Shown here: positions 1 through 6,151 of the stretch, one piece after another
Layout of the letters: each line of letters starts with the position of its first letter
Position numbering within the stretch: position 1 is the stretch's first letter
Assembly (NCBI GenBank): GCA_023434095.1
Contig: JAEYTJ010000044.1
Location: 1-10,073, forward strand
Length of the DNA stretch: 10,073 nt
Origin: Pseudomonadota bacterium
GTDB lineage: Bacteria > Pseudomonadota > Alphaproteobacteria > Rhizobiales > Xanthobacteraceae
Direction: 5' to 3'
Notes under the pieces: generated by a model
Database searches by the model: none
What the model saw: the letters and a program-made list of their open reading frames with translations, nothing else
What the model was told of the DNA's origin: nothing
Translations under genes and position numbers: made by a program

Positions 1-2406
1 GGTGGATAGCGTCACCCGGCCGGGCGGGGCGCCGCCGGGGCGCTCCATCACCGCCTGCATGGCGTTCTGCACGAGGTTCACCAGCACCTGCCGCAGCCGC
101 TCGCCATCGGCCTCGATCATCGCGCCGCAGCCGAGATCGAGCGCGAGCGGCACCGGCCCTAGCGCGCGCAGATCGCCCGCCTGCTCGGCGATCCACGGGT
201 CGAGCGCCAGCGGCACGCGGGCGACGTTCGGCCGGCGGGAGAATTCCAGCAGGTCGTCGATGATGCGCACGCAGCGCCGCACATTGCGCTGGATACGGTC
301 GAGTTCGCCGCGCTCGCGTTCGCCGGCGATGTTGCCAGCGCGCTGCAACACGGCGACCGAGGTGGCGAGCGTGCCGAGCGGGTTGCGCAGTTCATGGCTC
401 ACCGTGGCGGTCAGCTGGCCGAGGGCGGCGAGGCGCTCGCTGCGGGTGAGTTCCTCGCGTGTCTTGTAGAGCTTCTCCAGCGAGCCGACGAGGTTGCGCT
501 CGGCCAGCTCCCGGCTCTCGTTGGACAGCACGATCCACCAGGCGCTCACCGCCATCAGCGGCAGCAGGGCGAGGAAGATGCGCAGCAGCAGCGCGCCATT
601 GTCGAGATGCGGCACGTCCTCGCCGGGGTCGATCAGCCGGTAGGTGAGCAGGAACAGCGCCCCCGTCACCACCGACAGCGCCACCAGCACGCCCGCTACC
701 TTCAGCAGCCGCTGCGGCATGTGCGGCGCGATGCGCCGGGTGAAGCCGTCGCCGAGATAGCGCGAGCGCGACGTTTCGAGGTCCTGATGCGACTTCTTGC
801 AGGCGTCGTGGCAATGGGCGTCGAGGCTGCAGCAGAGCGAGCAGATGGGCCGCTCATAGAAGCTGCAATAGGCCATGTCGTCCCGCTCATAGCCATGGTC
901 GCAGATTTCGCAGCGCAGGACGGTGGAGCTGTCCGCACCGAAGCCGGGATGCACCGGGGGGCGGGCGAGATAATAGCGCCCGCGCGTGGCGAAGCCGATC
1001 GCGGTGGCGCTGGCGAAGGCGATGAGGAAGGAGAAGGGCGCGGCATAGGCCTGCATCAGCGGCCCCAGCACGCCGGTGAAGGCGGCGAGCGAGACCAGCG
1101 AGCCCAGCGCCATGCCGCCGCAGCCGACGGGGTTGAAATCGTGCAGATGCGCCCGCTTGAACTCGATGAAGCTCGGGCTGACCTTCAGCGGCTTCAGCAC
1201 CAGAAGATCGGCGACGATGGCCCCGACCCAGGCCATGGCGATGTTGGAATAGACCGCCAGCACCACCTCCAGCGTGTCGAAGATGCCGAGCAGCATCAGC
1301 AGCAGCGAGATGAGGATGTTGAACACCAGCCAGACCACCCGGCCGGGATGGTAGTGCGTCACGCGCGAGAAGAAGTTCGACCAGGCGAGCGAGCCGGCAT
1401 AGGCATTGGTGACGTTGATCTTGATCTGCGAGATCAGCACGAAGAAGGTCGCGCAGAACAGCACCAGCGCGGGGTTCTCGAACACGTAGCCATAGGCCAC
1501 GATGTACATGTGGATCGGCTCCAGCGCCGCCGGGCGCGGCAGGCCGCTCTCCAGCACCAGCACCGCGAGCAGCCCGCCGGCGAGAATCTTCAGTCCGCCG
1601 ACGAGGATCCAGCCCGGCCCGGCGAGCACCACCGCGCTCCACCAGCCGAGCCGGTTCGCGCTCGTCCGCTCGGGCAGGAAGCGCAGATAGTCCGCCTGCT
1701 CGCCGATCTGCACCACGAGCGAACACATGACGCTGACCGCGGCGCCGAAGGCGAGCACGTCGAAGCCGCGCGAGCCGGTTTCCAGCCCGGCGAAGCGGGC
1801 CCATTCGGCGATGTCCTCCGGTGCCTTCACCGCGATCATCACGAAGGGAAGAATCATCATCGCCAGCCAGAGCGGCTGCGTCACCATCTGCAGCCGCGAG
1901 ATCATGGTGATGCCCATGAGGGTGAGCGGGATGATCACCAGCGAGGAGACGATATAGCCGAGCACCAGGGGCACGTCGGCATAGATCTTCAACGCCTGCG
2001 CCATGATCGCGCCTTCCAGCGCGAAGAAGATGAAGGTGAAGCTCGCATAGATCAGCGAGGTGATGGTCGAGCCGATATAGCCGAAACCGGCACCGCGGGT
2101 CAGAAGATCGAGATCGATGCCGTATTTGCTGGAATAATAGGCGATGGGCAGGCTAGTGACGAAGATGAACAGCGACACCACCGCAATCGCCAGCCCGGCG
2201 GTCAGGAAGCCGTAGCTCAGCGTGATCGAGGCGCCGATGGTCTCCAGCGCCAGAAATGAAATGCCGCCCAGCGCCGTGTTGGCGATGACGAAGGGCGACC
2301 AGCGCCGGAAGGAGCGCGCGGTGTAGCGCAGCGAGTAATCTTCAAGCGTCTCGTTGGCGATCCAGGAATGGTAGGACCGCAAGGCGGGCAGGTCAGGCGT
2401 TTCCAC
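1..2406 (-). CDS. NCS1 permease-like sensor histidine kinase (partial, C-terminus beyond left edge)
   Basis: Membrane sensor kinase; 802 residues are visible and the frame is still open at base 1. Residues ~20-480 read as an NCS1 (purine/cytosine permease) transporter: the N-terminal EDYSLRYTARSFRRW stretch and the following ANTALGGISF segment are typical of the family, followed by about 11-12 hydrophobic spans. A cysteine-rich module follows (C499, C502, C514, C522, C525, C526, C532, C536). Two further hydrophobic spans (~568-590 and ~603-625) and a coiled-coil-like linker (~627-665) lead into the HisKA dimerisation region with the H-box SHELRNPLG, phosphoacceptor H671. The N-box (VNLVQNAMQAV) lies near the edge; the G boxes are outside the window. 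The start is GTG at 2406, the only usable start after an upstream in-frame TAG; an AAGG lies upstream but is not strong. By analogy with the SSS-family permease-kinase CbrA, the permease part probably senses (or transports and senses) a ligand; NCS1 proteins handle nucleobases, hydantoins and related compounds. No response regulator is in the window; one may lie beyond the left edge. Confidence 0.92.
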   Translation of the reverse strand, partial: METPDLPALRSYHSWIANETLEDYSLRYTARSFRRWSPFVIANTALGGISFLALETIGASITLSYGFLTAGLAIAVVSLFIFVTSLPIAYYSSKYGIDLDLLTRGAGFGYIGSTITSLIYASFTFIFFALEGAIMAQALKIYADVPLVLGYIVSSLVIIPLTLMGITMISRLQMVTQPLWLAMMILPFVMIAVKAPEDIAEWARFAGLETGSRGFDVLAFGAAVSVMCSLVVQIGEQADYLRFLPERTSANRLGWWSAVVLAGPGWILVGGLKILAGGLLAVLVLESGLPRPAALEPIHMYIVAYGYVFENPALVLFCATFFVLISQIKINVTNAYAGSLAWSNFFSRVTHYHPGRVVWLVFNILISLLLMLLGIFDTLEVVLAVYSNIAMAWVGAIVADLLVLKPLKVSPSFIEFKRAHLHDFNPVGCGGMALGSLVSLAAFTGVLGPLMQAYAAPFSFLIAFASATAIGFATRGRYYLARPPVHPGFGADSSTVLRCEICDHGYERDDMAYCSFYERPICSLCCSLDAHCHDACKKSHQDLETSRSRYLGDGFTRRIAPHMPQRLLKVAGVLVALSVVTGALFLLTYRLIDPGEDVPHLDNGALLLRIFLALLPLMAVSAWWIVLSNESRELAERNLVGSLEKLYKTREELTRSERLAALGQLTATVSHELRNPLGTLATSVAVLQRAGNIAGERERGELDRIQRNVRRCVRIIDDLLEFSRRPNVARVPLALDPWIAEQAGDLRALGPVPLALDLGCGAMIEADGERLRQVLVNLVQNAMQAVMERPGGAPPGRVTLST
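802..915 (-). other. Cysteine-rich putative metal-binding module within the sensor kinase
   Basis: Residues 499-536 of the permease-kinase hold eight cysteines (C499-x2-C502, C514, C522-x2-C525-C526, C532, C536) together with H531 and H533. The spacing resembles a zinc-ribbon or B-box-like knuckle. It sits just after the last permease-type helix, so probably at the membrane-cytoplasm junction, between transporter and kinase. Metal binding is inferred from the CxxC pairs; a redox-sensing role would also fit. Confidence 0.6.
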
Positions 2407-2472
2407 GGGCTTCGCACCTTGTTTTGGCGAAGGCTAGTGGATCGGCCGGGGAGGGGCCAGACTTTCGTTGAA

Positions 2473-2505
2473 GGCGCCGCACGGGCCGGCGCCGGTTGGA
2501 AACCG
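2473..2505. repeat. Two adjacent inverted repeats between amidohydrolase and sensor kinase genes
   Basis: GGCGCCG (2473-2479) and CGGCGCC (2487-2493) form a perfect 7-bp stem with a 7-base loop. Immediately next to it, CGGTTGGAAACCG (2493-2505) is a 5-3-5 palindrome. They lie downstream of the amidohydrolase stop and about 70-100 bp upstream of the kinase start. No T-run follows the first stem on the minus strand, so a classic intrinsic terminator is not supported. The 13-bp palindrome could be an operator for the kinase gene. The rest of the 150-bp gap shows nothing else clear. Confidence 0.3.
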
Positions 2506-2556
2506 ACAGAGGCCGTTCTACCGGTCTGATTGCGATGCCATCAACTCGGAACGGGC

Positions 2557-3510
2557 CTAGAGGCCGAGCAGCCGCTCGGCATTGCCGTGGCAGACCTTCG
2601 CGCGGACCTCCTCGCTGAGCGGCGCGGTGTCGATGAAGCCGGCGGCGATGTCGGGGTCCTCATAGGGATAATCGACCGAGAACATCACATTGTCCTCGCC
2701 CAGCGCCTGGATCGTCGCCGCGAGCGCGCCGGGGTCGCATACGCCCGACGTGGTGACCTTGATGCTGCGCCGGATGATCGCCGAGGGCAGCGCCTCCGGC
2801 GGCAGCGTCTCGCCGAGGTCGAACTGCCGCCGGCTGTCGAGCCGCCACAGCAGGAAGGGTAGCGTCTCGCCCATATGGCCGAGAATGATCCGCACCTTGG
2901 GAAAGCGGGTGAGCGTGCCGCCGAAGACCAGCCGCAGCGCATGCGCCGCCGTCTCCGCCGTCCAGGCCCAGATCGGGCCGCCGAGTTCCGGGCGGTGGGC
3001 GAACATGGCGGGAGCGTCGGCCATGGCGCCGGGATGCAGATAGACCGGCACAGCGAGTGCCTCCACCCGTTCCCAGAAGGGCAGGTAGCGGTCCTCGTCG
3101 AGATAGTGCCCGTTGGTCTGGCCGTTGATGAGCGCGCCGCGGAAGCCGAGCTCGCGCACCGCCCGCTCCAGCTCGGCCGCCGCTTCCCCGGGATCCTGCA
3201 GCGCGAGATGGGCGAAGCCGGCATAGCGGTCCGGCCGCCTGTGCACCTCGCGGGCGAGGAAATCATTGGCGCCGCGCGCGAGCCGGACCGCCTCCCGCGT
3301 GTCGCGCACGCCCTGCGCGCCGGGCGTGGTGACGGAGAGCACCATCCGCTCGATGCCGGTGCGGTCCATCATCTCGAGGCGCAGCCCGTCGAAGTCGGCG
3401 AGCCGGCGCTCGACGTCGGCGAACAGCGCGTCGCTCTGCGTCGGCCGCGCGACGTAGGACCCGGCCAGCTCCGGCGTGGTGAAGTGTTCCTCGAGCGCGA
3501 TCTTGCGCAT
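2557..3510 (-). CDS. Amidohydrolase family 2 protein, gamma-resorcylate decarboxylase-like
   Basis: A 317-residue cytoplasmic metal-dependent TIM-barrel enzyme of the ACMSD/decarboxylase branch of the amidohydrolase superfamily. It resembles gamma-resorcylate (2,6-dihydroxybenzoate) decarboxylase along its full length, from the N-terminal ALEEHF motif to the C-terminal NAERLL. Residues expected to bind the divalent metal are present: E7 and H9 (ALEEHF), H159 (VYLHP) and D280 (FSVDYPYED); H212 in ILGHMGE matches the conserved catalytic-site histidine. The family catalyses non-oxidative, often reversible decarboxylation of hydroxybenzoates, but substrate choice varies, so the exact substrate is not known here. 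The start is set at 3510 because AGAGGAG (3516-3522) lies 5 bases upstream; an in-frame ATG at 3525 has no comparable site. The gene follows the exported cysteine-rich gene by 40 bases on the same strand and may be co-transcribed. Confidence 0.88.
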   Translation of the reverse strand: MRKIALEEHFTTPELAGSYVARPTQSDALFADVERRLADFDGLRLEMMDRTGIERMVLSVTTPGAQGVRDTREAVRLARGANDFLAREVHRRPDRYAGFAHLALQDPGEAAAELERAVRELGFRGALINGQTNGHYLDEDRYLPFWERVEALAVPVYLHPGAMADAPAMFAHRPELGGPIWAWTAETAAHALRLVFGGTLTRFPKVRIILGHMGETLPFLLWRLDSRRQFDLGETLPPEALPSAIIRRSIKVTTSGVCDPGALAATIQALGEDNVMFSVDYPYEDPDIAAGFIDTAPLSEEVRAKVCHGNAERLLGL

Positions 3511-3515
3511 GCCCG

Positions 3516-3522
3516 CTCCTCT
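3516..3522 (-). promoter_or_regulatory. Ribosome binding site of the amidohydrolase gene
   Basis: AGAGGAG on the minus strand, 5 bases before the ATG at 3510. It decides the start in favour of 3510 over the in-frame ATG at 3525, which overlaps its upstream side. Confidence 0.7.
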
Positions 3523-3550
3523 CATGGCCCGCCAGGGGGCGTGTGTCCGG

Positions 3551-4126
3551 CTAGGGCTTGGCCACGGGGCAGGCCTCTGCCGGGGAGCTCGCGATCCCCA
3601 GCTGTTCCATCATGAAGGCGGCGTTGCTGCGGGAATCGGCGAGAAGCGCGCCCGACCAGTAGGCGGTGCCGCAGGTGGCGGCCTCGCAGGCGCCGCCGGC
3701 GGTCTGCCAGTCGCCGCTGCGAACGATGTCGCAGGCGCAGATCGCCTTGTCGGGATTGGCGGGATCCACCGTGCAGATCTTGTTCAGGCACTGCGACCAC
3801 GGCGTACCGGACGGGCACCGCAGACCCTTCATGCCCTGCTGGAACTGGGTCAGCGCGAACTGCGAATAGAGGGTGCGCACACCATTCGCATCGGTGCTCG
3901 GCTGGACGGTGTCGCACGGCACGGTCGCCAGATTCGGCCCTTCCTCCACGTCGCAGACACAGATCGACACGTCCGGATTGCCCGGCTGCGGAATGCAGGG
4001 CGCCGAGGTGCAGAGCGCGAAGGACTGGTTGCAGAGATAATTCGTGGCCGCTGCCGGCGGGACAACGCCGAGCGCCGCCACCATCGCAAGCGCCGCACCC
4101 GCAAGCCACCGCATCCCCGACCGCAT
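3551..4126 (-). CDS. Exported cysteine-rich protein with a duplicated six-cysteine unit, function unknown
   Basis: A 191-residue protein I do not recognise as a named family. Residues 1-27 form a Sec-type signal peptide: MRSGMRW, then a hydrophobic core (LAGAALAMVAALGVV) and a PPAAA cleavage region, so the mature part is probably periplasmic or secreted. The mature part has 14 cysteines. Twelve fall in two matching units: C32, C39, C44, C56, C58, C71 and C104, C113, C118, C130, C132, C147. The spacings C-x4-C-x11-C-x-C are identical in both, and the cores CIPQPGNPDVSICVCD and CTVDPANPDKAICACD are clearly related. C152 and C186 are extra. Disulfide bonding in an oxidising compartment is likely (inference). 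The start at 4126 has GGAGG at 4134-4138 with a 7-base spacer; a longer reading from 4201 lacks such support and would bury the signal peptide. It precedes the amidohydrolase by 40 bases on the same strand. Confidence 0.82.
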   Translation of the reverse strand: MRSGMRWLAGAALAMVAALGVVPPAAATNYLCNQSFALCTSAPCIPQPGNPDVSICVCDVEEGPNLATVPCDTVQPSTDANGVRTLYSQFALTQFQQGMKGLRCPSGTPWSQCLNKICTVDPANPDKAICACDIVRSGDWQTAGGACEAATCGTAYWSGALLADSRSNAAFMMEQLGIASSPAEACPVAKP

Positions 4127-4133
4127 GGACGTT

Positions 4134-4138
4134 CCTCC
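4134..4138 (-). promoter_or_regulatory. Ribosome binding site of the exported cysteine-rich gene
   Basis: GGAGG (within GGGGAGGAAC) on the minus strand, 7 bases before the ATG at 4126. It fixes the start so that the signal peptide is N-terminal. Confidence 0.75.
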
Positions 4139-4200
4139 CCCGTCTCCGGAGAGCGATCCTAGCGGCGTTTCATGTCCGTGTCCCGACGGCAGGTCTCTCA

Positions 4201-4230
4201 TCCGGCGCCCCCCTCGGAAGCGGCGCCGGA
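4201..4230 (-). terminator. Strong hairpin after the aldo/keto reductase gene, possible terminator
   Basis: TCCGGCGCC (4201-4209) and GGCGCCGGA (4222-4230) form a perfect 9-bp GC-rich stem with a 12-base loop, starting about 30 bases after the reductase stop. No T-run follows on the minus strand, so termination may be weak or need Rho. The hairpin could instead stabilise the 3' end or act in the leader of the downstream cysteine-rich gene. Confidence 0.35.
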
Positions 4231-4261
4231 CCTCATCGACGCGCCCGGCCCGTCGCCCGCG

Positions 4262-5296
4262 TCAGGCGGCCGCGCGCTCGACGAGCGGGCGGCGGCGGCA
4301 TGCCGGGTGGGCGAGCGAGGGCGGCACATAGGCCGCTCCCTCGAGCGGGGCGACGTCGCGTCCCGGCGGGACGATCGCGTCGATCCGGTCGAGAAGGTCG
4401 TCGCTGAGCGCGATGTCCGCACCGGCGAGCAGGGCATCCAGCTGCTCCATGGTGCGGGGCCCGATGATCGCCGCGCTGAGCGCGGGATGGGAGAGGACGA
4501 AGGCGAGCGCCATGTGCATCAGCGAGAGGCCTTCGCCGTCCGCCAGCGCGATCAGCGCCTCGACCGCGTCGAGGCTGGCCGGGTCGGTCATGGCGGTGGG
4601 AAAGAACTTCACCCGCAGCGATTCCGCCGGCGGCGCGCCCTTGCGGTATTTGCCGGTGAGCATGCCCTTCGCCAGCGGGCTCCAGGCCATGACGCCCATT
4701 CCGTAGCGCTGGCAGACCGGCAGTACCTCGCGCTCGATCGAACGGTTGAGGATCGAATAGGGCGGCTGTTCGGTGCGGAAGCGCGCCAGTCCCCGGCGCT
4801 CGGCGGTCCACTGCGCTTCGACGATGTCGGAGGCGGGAACGGTCGAGGCGCCGAAGGCCCGGATCTTGCCCGCCCGCATCAGGTCGGTGAGCACCGAGAG
4901 CGTCTCCTCCACGTCGGTGTCGGGCGACATGCGGTGGATCTGGTAGAGGTCGATATGGTCGGTCTGCAGGCGCTGCAGCGAGCCTTCCACCGCGCGGGTG
5001 ATCCAGCGGCGCGACATGCCGCGCCGGTTCGGGTCCTCGCCCATCGGCAGGGCCGCCTTGGTGGCGAGCACGACGTCGTCGCGGCGCCCCTTCAGCGCCT
5101 TGCCGACGATGATCTCGGATTCGCCCTGGCTGTAGGCATCGGCGGTGTCGATGGCGTTTATGCCGAAGTCGAGCGCCTTGTGGACCATGCGGACGCAGGC
5201 GTCGTGATCGGCATTGGCCAGTTTCCCGAACATCATGGTGCCGAGGCAGTAGGAACTGACCTTCATGCCGGTTCGGCCGAGGGGGCGGTACTGCAT
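4262..5296 (-). CDS. Aldo/keto reductase
   Basis: A 344-residue cytoplasmic NADPH-type oxidoreductase of the aldo/keto reductase superfamily, (beta/alpha)8 barrel. The N-terminus MQYRPLGRTGMKVSSYCLGT is typical of the YajO/Tas/voltage-channel beta-subunit-like group. The catalytic tetrad is intact: D50 and Y55 (DTADAY), K80 (ATK) and H121 (QIHRM). Further family marks are DHIDLYQIH, the GKIRAFGAS loop, and AAIIGPRTMEQL near the C-terminus, which matches the cofactor-binding segment. The end (~325-344) is Arg/Ala-rich and looks like a non-conserved tail. Substrates in this group are carbonyl compounds, often aldehydes, and cannot be predicted more closely. The start has AGGA at 5305-5308 with an 8-base spacer. 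The gene is divergent from the TetR-type regulator, which probably controls it. Confidence 0.93.
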   Translation of the reverse strand: MQYRPLGRTGMKVSSYCLGTMMFGKLANADHDACVRMVHKALDFGINAIDTADAYSQGESEIIVGKALKGRRDDVVLATKAALPMGEDPNRRGMSRRWITRAVEGSLQRLQTDHIDLYQIHRMSPDTDVEETLSVLTDLMRAGKIRAFGASTVPASDIVEAQWTAERRGLARFRTEQPPYSILNRSIEREVLPVCQRYGMGVMAWSPLAKGMLTGKYRKGAPPAESLRVKFFPTAMTDPASLDAVEALIALADGEGLSLMHMALAFVLSHPALSAAIIGPRTMEQLDALLAGADIALSDDLLDRIDAIVPPGRDVAPLEGAAYVPPSLAHPACRRRPLVERAAA

Positions 5297-5347
5297 GCCT
5301 GTCTTCCTTTCAGGTCTGGTGAAGCGGCTCGAAGCGCCGTAGATATG

Positions 5348-5391
5348 AAACGGAACTCTCGTCCGCTTTTATATGGAACAATGTTCCGTTT
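5348..5391. promoter_or_regulatory. Putative TetR operator cluster between reductase and regulator genes
   Basis: A perfect 13-bp palindrome, GGAACAATGTTCC, lies at 5375-5387. Its wider form reaches AAACGGAAC-type half-sites: AAACGGAAC at 5348-5356 and its exact inverse GTTCCGTTT at 5383-5391, with a looser CGGA...TCCG dyad at 5351-5365. The array spans the gap from which both genes must be transcribed, ending just before the regulator's ribosome binding site. Such placement fits autoregulation plus control of the divergent reductase. An AT-rich TTTATAT at 5368-5374 may be part of a -10 element for either direction. Binding is inferred, not shown. Confidence 0.6.
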
Positions 5392-5394
5392 ATC

Positions 5395-5400
5395 AAGGAG
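5395..5400 (+). promoter_or_regulatory. Ribosome binding site of the TetR-type regulator gene
   Basis: AAGGAG lies 8 bases before the ATG at 5409 and only 2 bases before the in-frame ATG at 5403. It supports 5409 as the start and argues against an ATG at 5373, which would lie inside the palindrome region. Confidence 0.65.
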
Positions 5401-5408
5401 CGATGTCG

Positions 5409-6023
5409 ATGCCGAGGGATGACGACCGACCCGGCGAGTCCGGCCGTCCTCTGCGGGCCGATGCGCGCCGCAATGTGGACGCGCTCCTCGTGGCGGCGCG
5501 GGCGGTGTTCGACAGGCTGGGCGTGGATGTGCCGATGCGCACCCTCGCGGCGGAGGCCGGCGTCGGCGTCGGAACGCTGTACCGGCACTTCCCGCAGCGC
5601 TCGGATCTCATCCGGGCGATCATCGAGCACGAGGTCGCCGGCTGCGTCGAGGCGGCGGCGACGCTGGCGCAAACCCTGCCGCCGGCGGAGGCGCTGTCCG
5701 CCTGGGTTCAGCGTCTCGTCGACCTCGCCGCGACCAAGCGCGGGCTGGGGCCGGCCCTCCACTCGGGCGACGCGGCCTATCAGGCGCTGCCGGCCTATGT
5801 GCTCGGCCAGCTCACCCCGGCGTTGCGCGGATTGCTCGAGGCGGCGGCGGCGGCCAGTGCCATTCCCGCCGGCGTCGACGCCCAGGAGATGCTGCTCGCG
5901 GCGATGCGGCTGGCGGCGCCGGCGAGCGAGGGCGAGGTGGCGCAGGCGCGCCGCATGGTGGCGCTGCTGGTCGATGGCCTGCGCTTCCGGGCAGGCATCC
6001 CCGCGGATGCACCGCCGGGCTGA
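5409..6023 (+). CDS. TetR/AcrR-family transcriptional regulator
   Basis: A 204-residue DNA-binding repressor-type protein. The N-terminal TetR domain (~20-75) shows ARRNVDALLVAARAVFDRLG, then the helix-turn-helix RTLAAEAGVGVGTLYRHF (44-61) and the usual following FPQRSDLIRAI. The remaining ~125 residues are helical, Ala-rich and divergent, as expected for a ligand-binding and dimerisation domain. The start at 5409 is chosen for its ribosome binding site; starts at 5403 or 5373 in the same frame would add 2 or 12 residues. It is divergent from the aldo/keto reductase across a gap with a clear palindrome, so it probably represses that gene and itself. The ligand is unknown. Whether it also affects the ABC operon, which starts 128 bases downstream on the same strand, cannot be told. 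Confidence 0.93.
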   Translation: MPRDDDRPGESGRPLRADARRNVDALLVAARAVFDRLGVDVPMRTLAAEAGVGVGTLYRHFPQRSDLIRAIIEHEVAGCVEAAATLAQTLPPAEALSAWVQRLVDLAATKRGLGPALHSGDAAYQALPAYVLGQLTPALRGLLEAAAAASAIPAGVDAQEMLLAAMRLAAPASEGEVAQARRMVALLVDGLRFRAGIPADAPPG

Positions 6024-6041
6024 CGGCCGCGAGCGACGGGC

Positions 6042-6077
6042 TTGCGCAACTGGTATAATGAGATAATGTTGCTACCA
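6042..6077 (+). promoter_or_regulatory. Putative promoter/operator upstream of the ABC importer operon
   Basis: An unusually AT-rich patch in GC-rich DNA. It contains TATAAT (6054-6059), a perfect -10 hexamer, and a second -10-like TAATGT (6064-6069) placed 16 bases after TTGCGC (6042-6047). The pair TGGTA (6051-6055) and TACCA (6073-6077) forms an inverted repeat with a 17-base spacer, and ATAAT recurs at 6055-6059 and 6063-6067. These fit a promoter overlapped by a regulator site, but I cannot say which regulator. It lies ~75-110 bases before the binding-protein gene. Confidence 0.4.
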
Positions 6078-6140
6078 TCGAGCGGTCGACGATCGCCGAT
6101 GCCTGGGAATCCGTCAAGAGCCCCCATAACGGGGCCGCAT

Positions 6141-6147
6141 GGGAGGA
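6141..6147 (+). promoter_or_regulatory. Ribosome binding site of the binding-protein gene
   Basis: GGGAGGA precedes two adjacent in-frame ATGs at 6149 and 6152. The GGAGG core ends 5 bases before 6152 and only 2 before 6149, so 6152 is favoured. A small CCCC/GGGG hairpin (6122-6134) lies just upstream. Confidence 0.65.
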
Positions 6148-6151
6148 AATG

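Noticed and set aside
394..2259. Open frame of 621 codons on the plus strand opposite the sensor kinase
   Set aside because: The translation is His/Arg/Glu/Gln-rich low-complexity with no domain, as expected opposite a GC-rich gene; the minus strand encodes a coherent permease-kinase.
2473..2493. Intrinsic terminator for the amidohydrolase gene
   Set aside because: The 7-bp stem is good, but no T-run follows on the minus strand.
2875..3615. Open frame of 246 codons on the plus strand opposite the amidohydrolase
   Set aside because: Low-complexity translation, while the minus-strand gene shows every active-site residue.
4127..4201. Longer version of the exported cysteine-rich protein starting at 4201
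   Set aside because: It would put 25 hydrophilic residues before the signal peptide and lacks a ribosome binding site, whereas GGAGG precedes 4126.
5373..5408. Upstream start for the TetR-type regulator at 5373
   Set aside because: It lies within the palindrome region with no ribosome binding site; AAGGAG at 5395-5400 points to 5409.
4172..5422. Open frame of 416 codons on the plus strand opposite the aldo/keto reductase
   Set aside because: No recognisable domain, and the opposite strand has an intact catalytic tetrad and a ribosome binding site.
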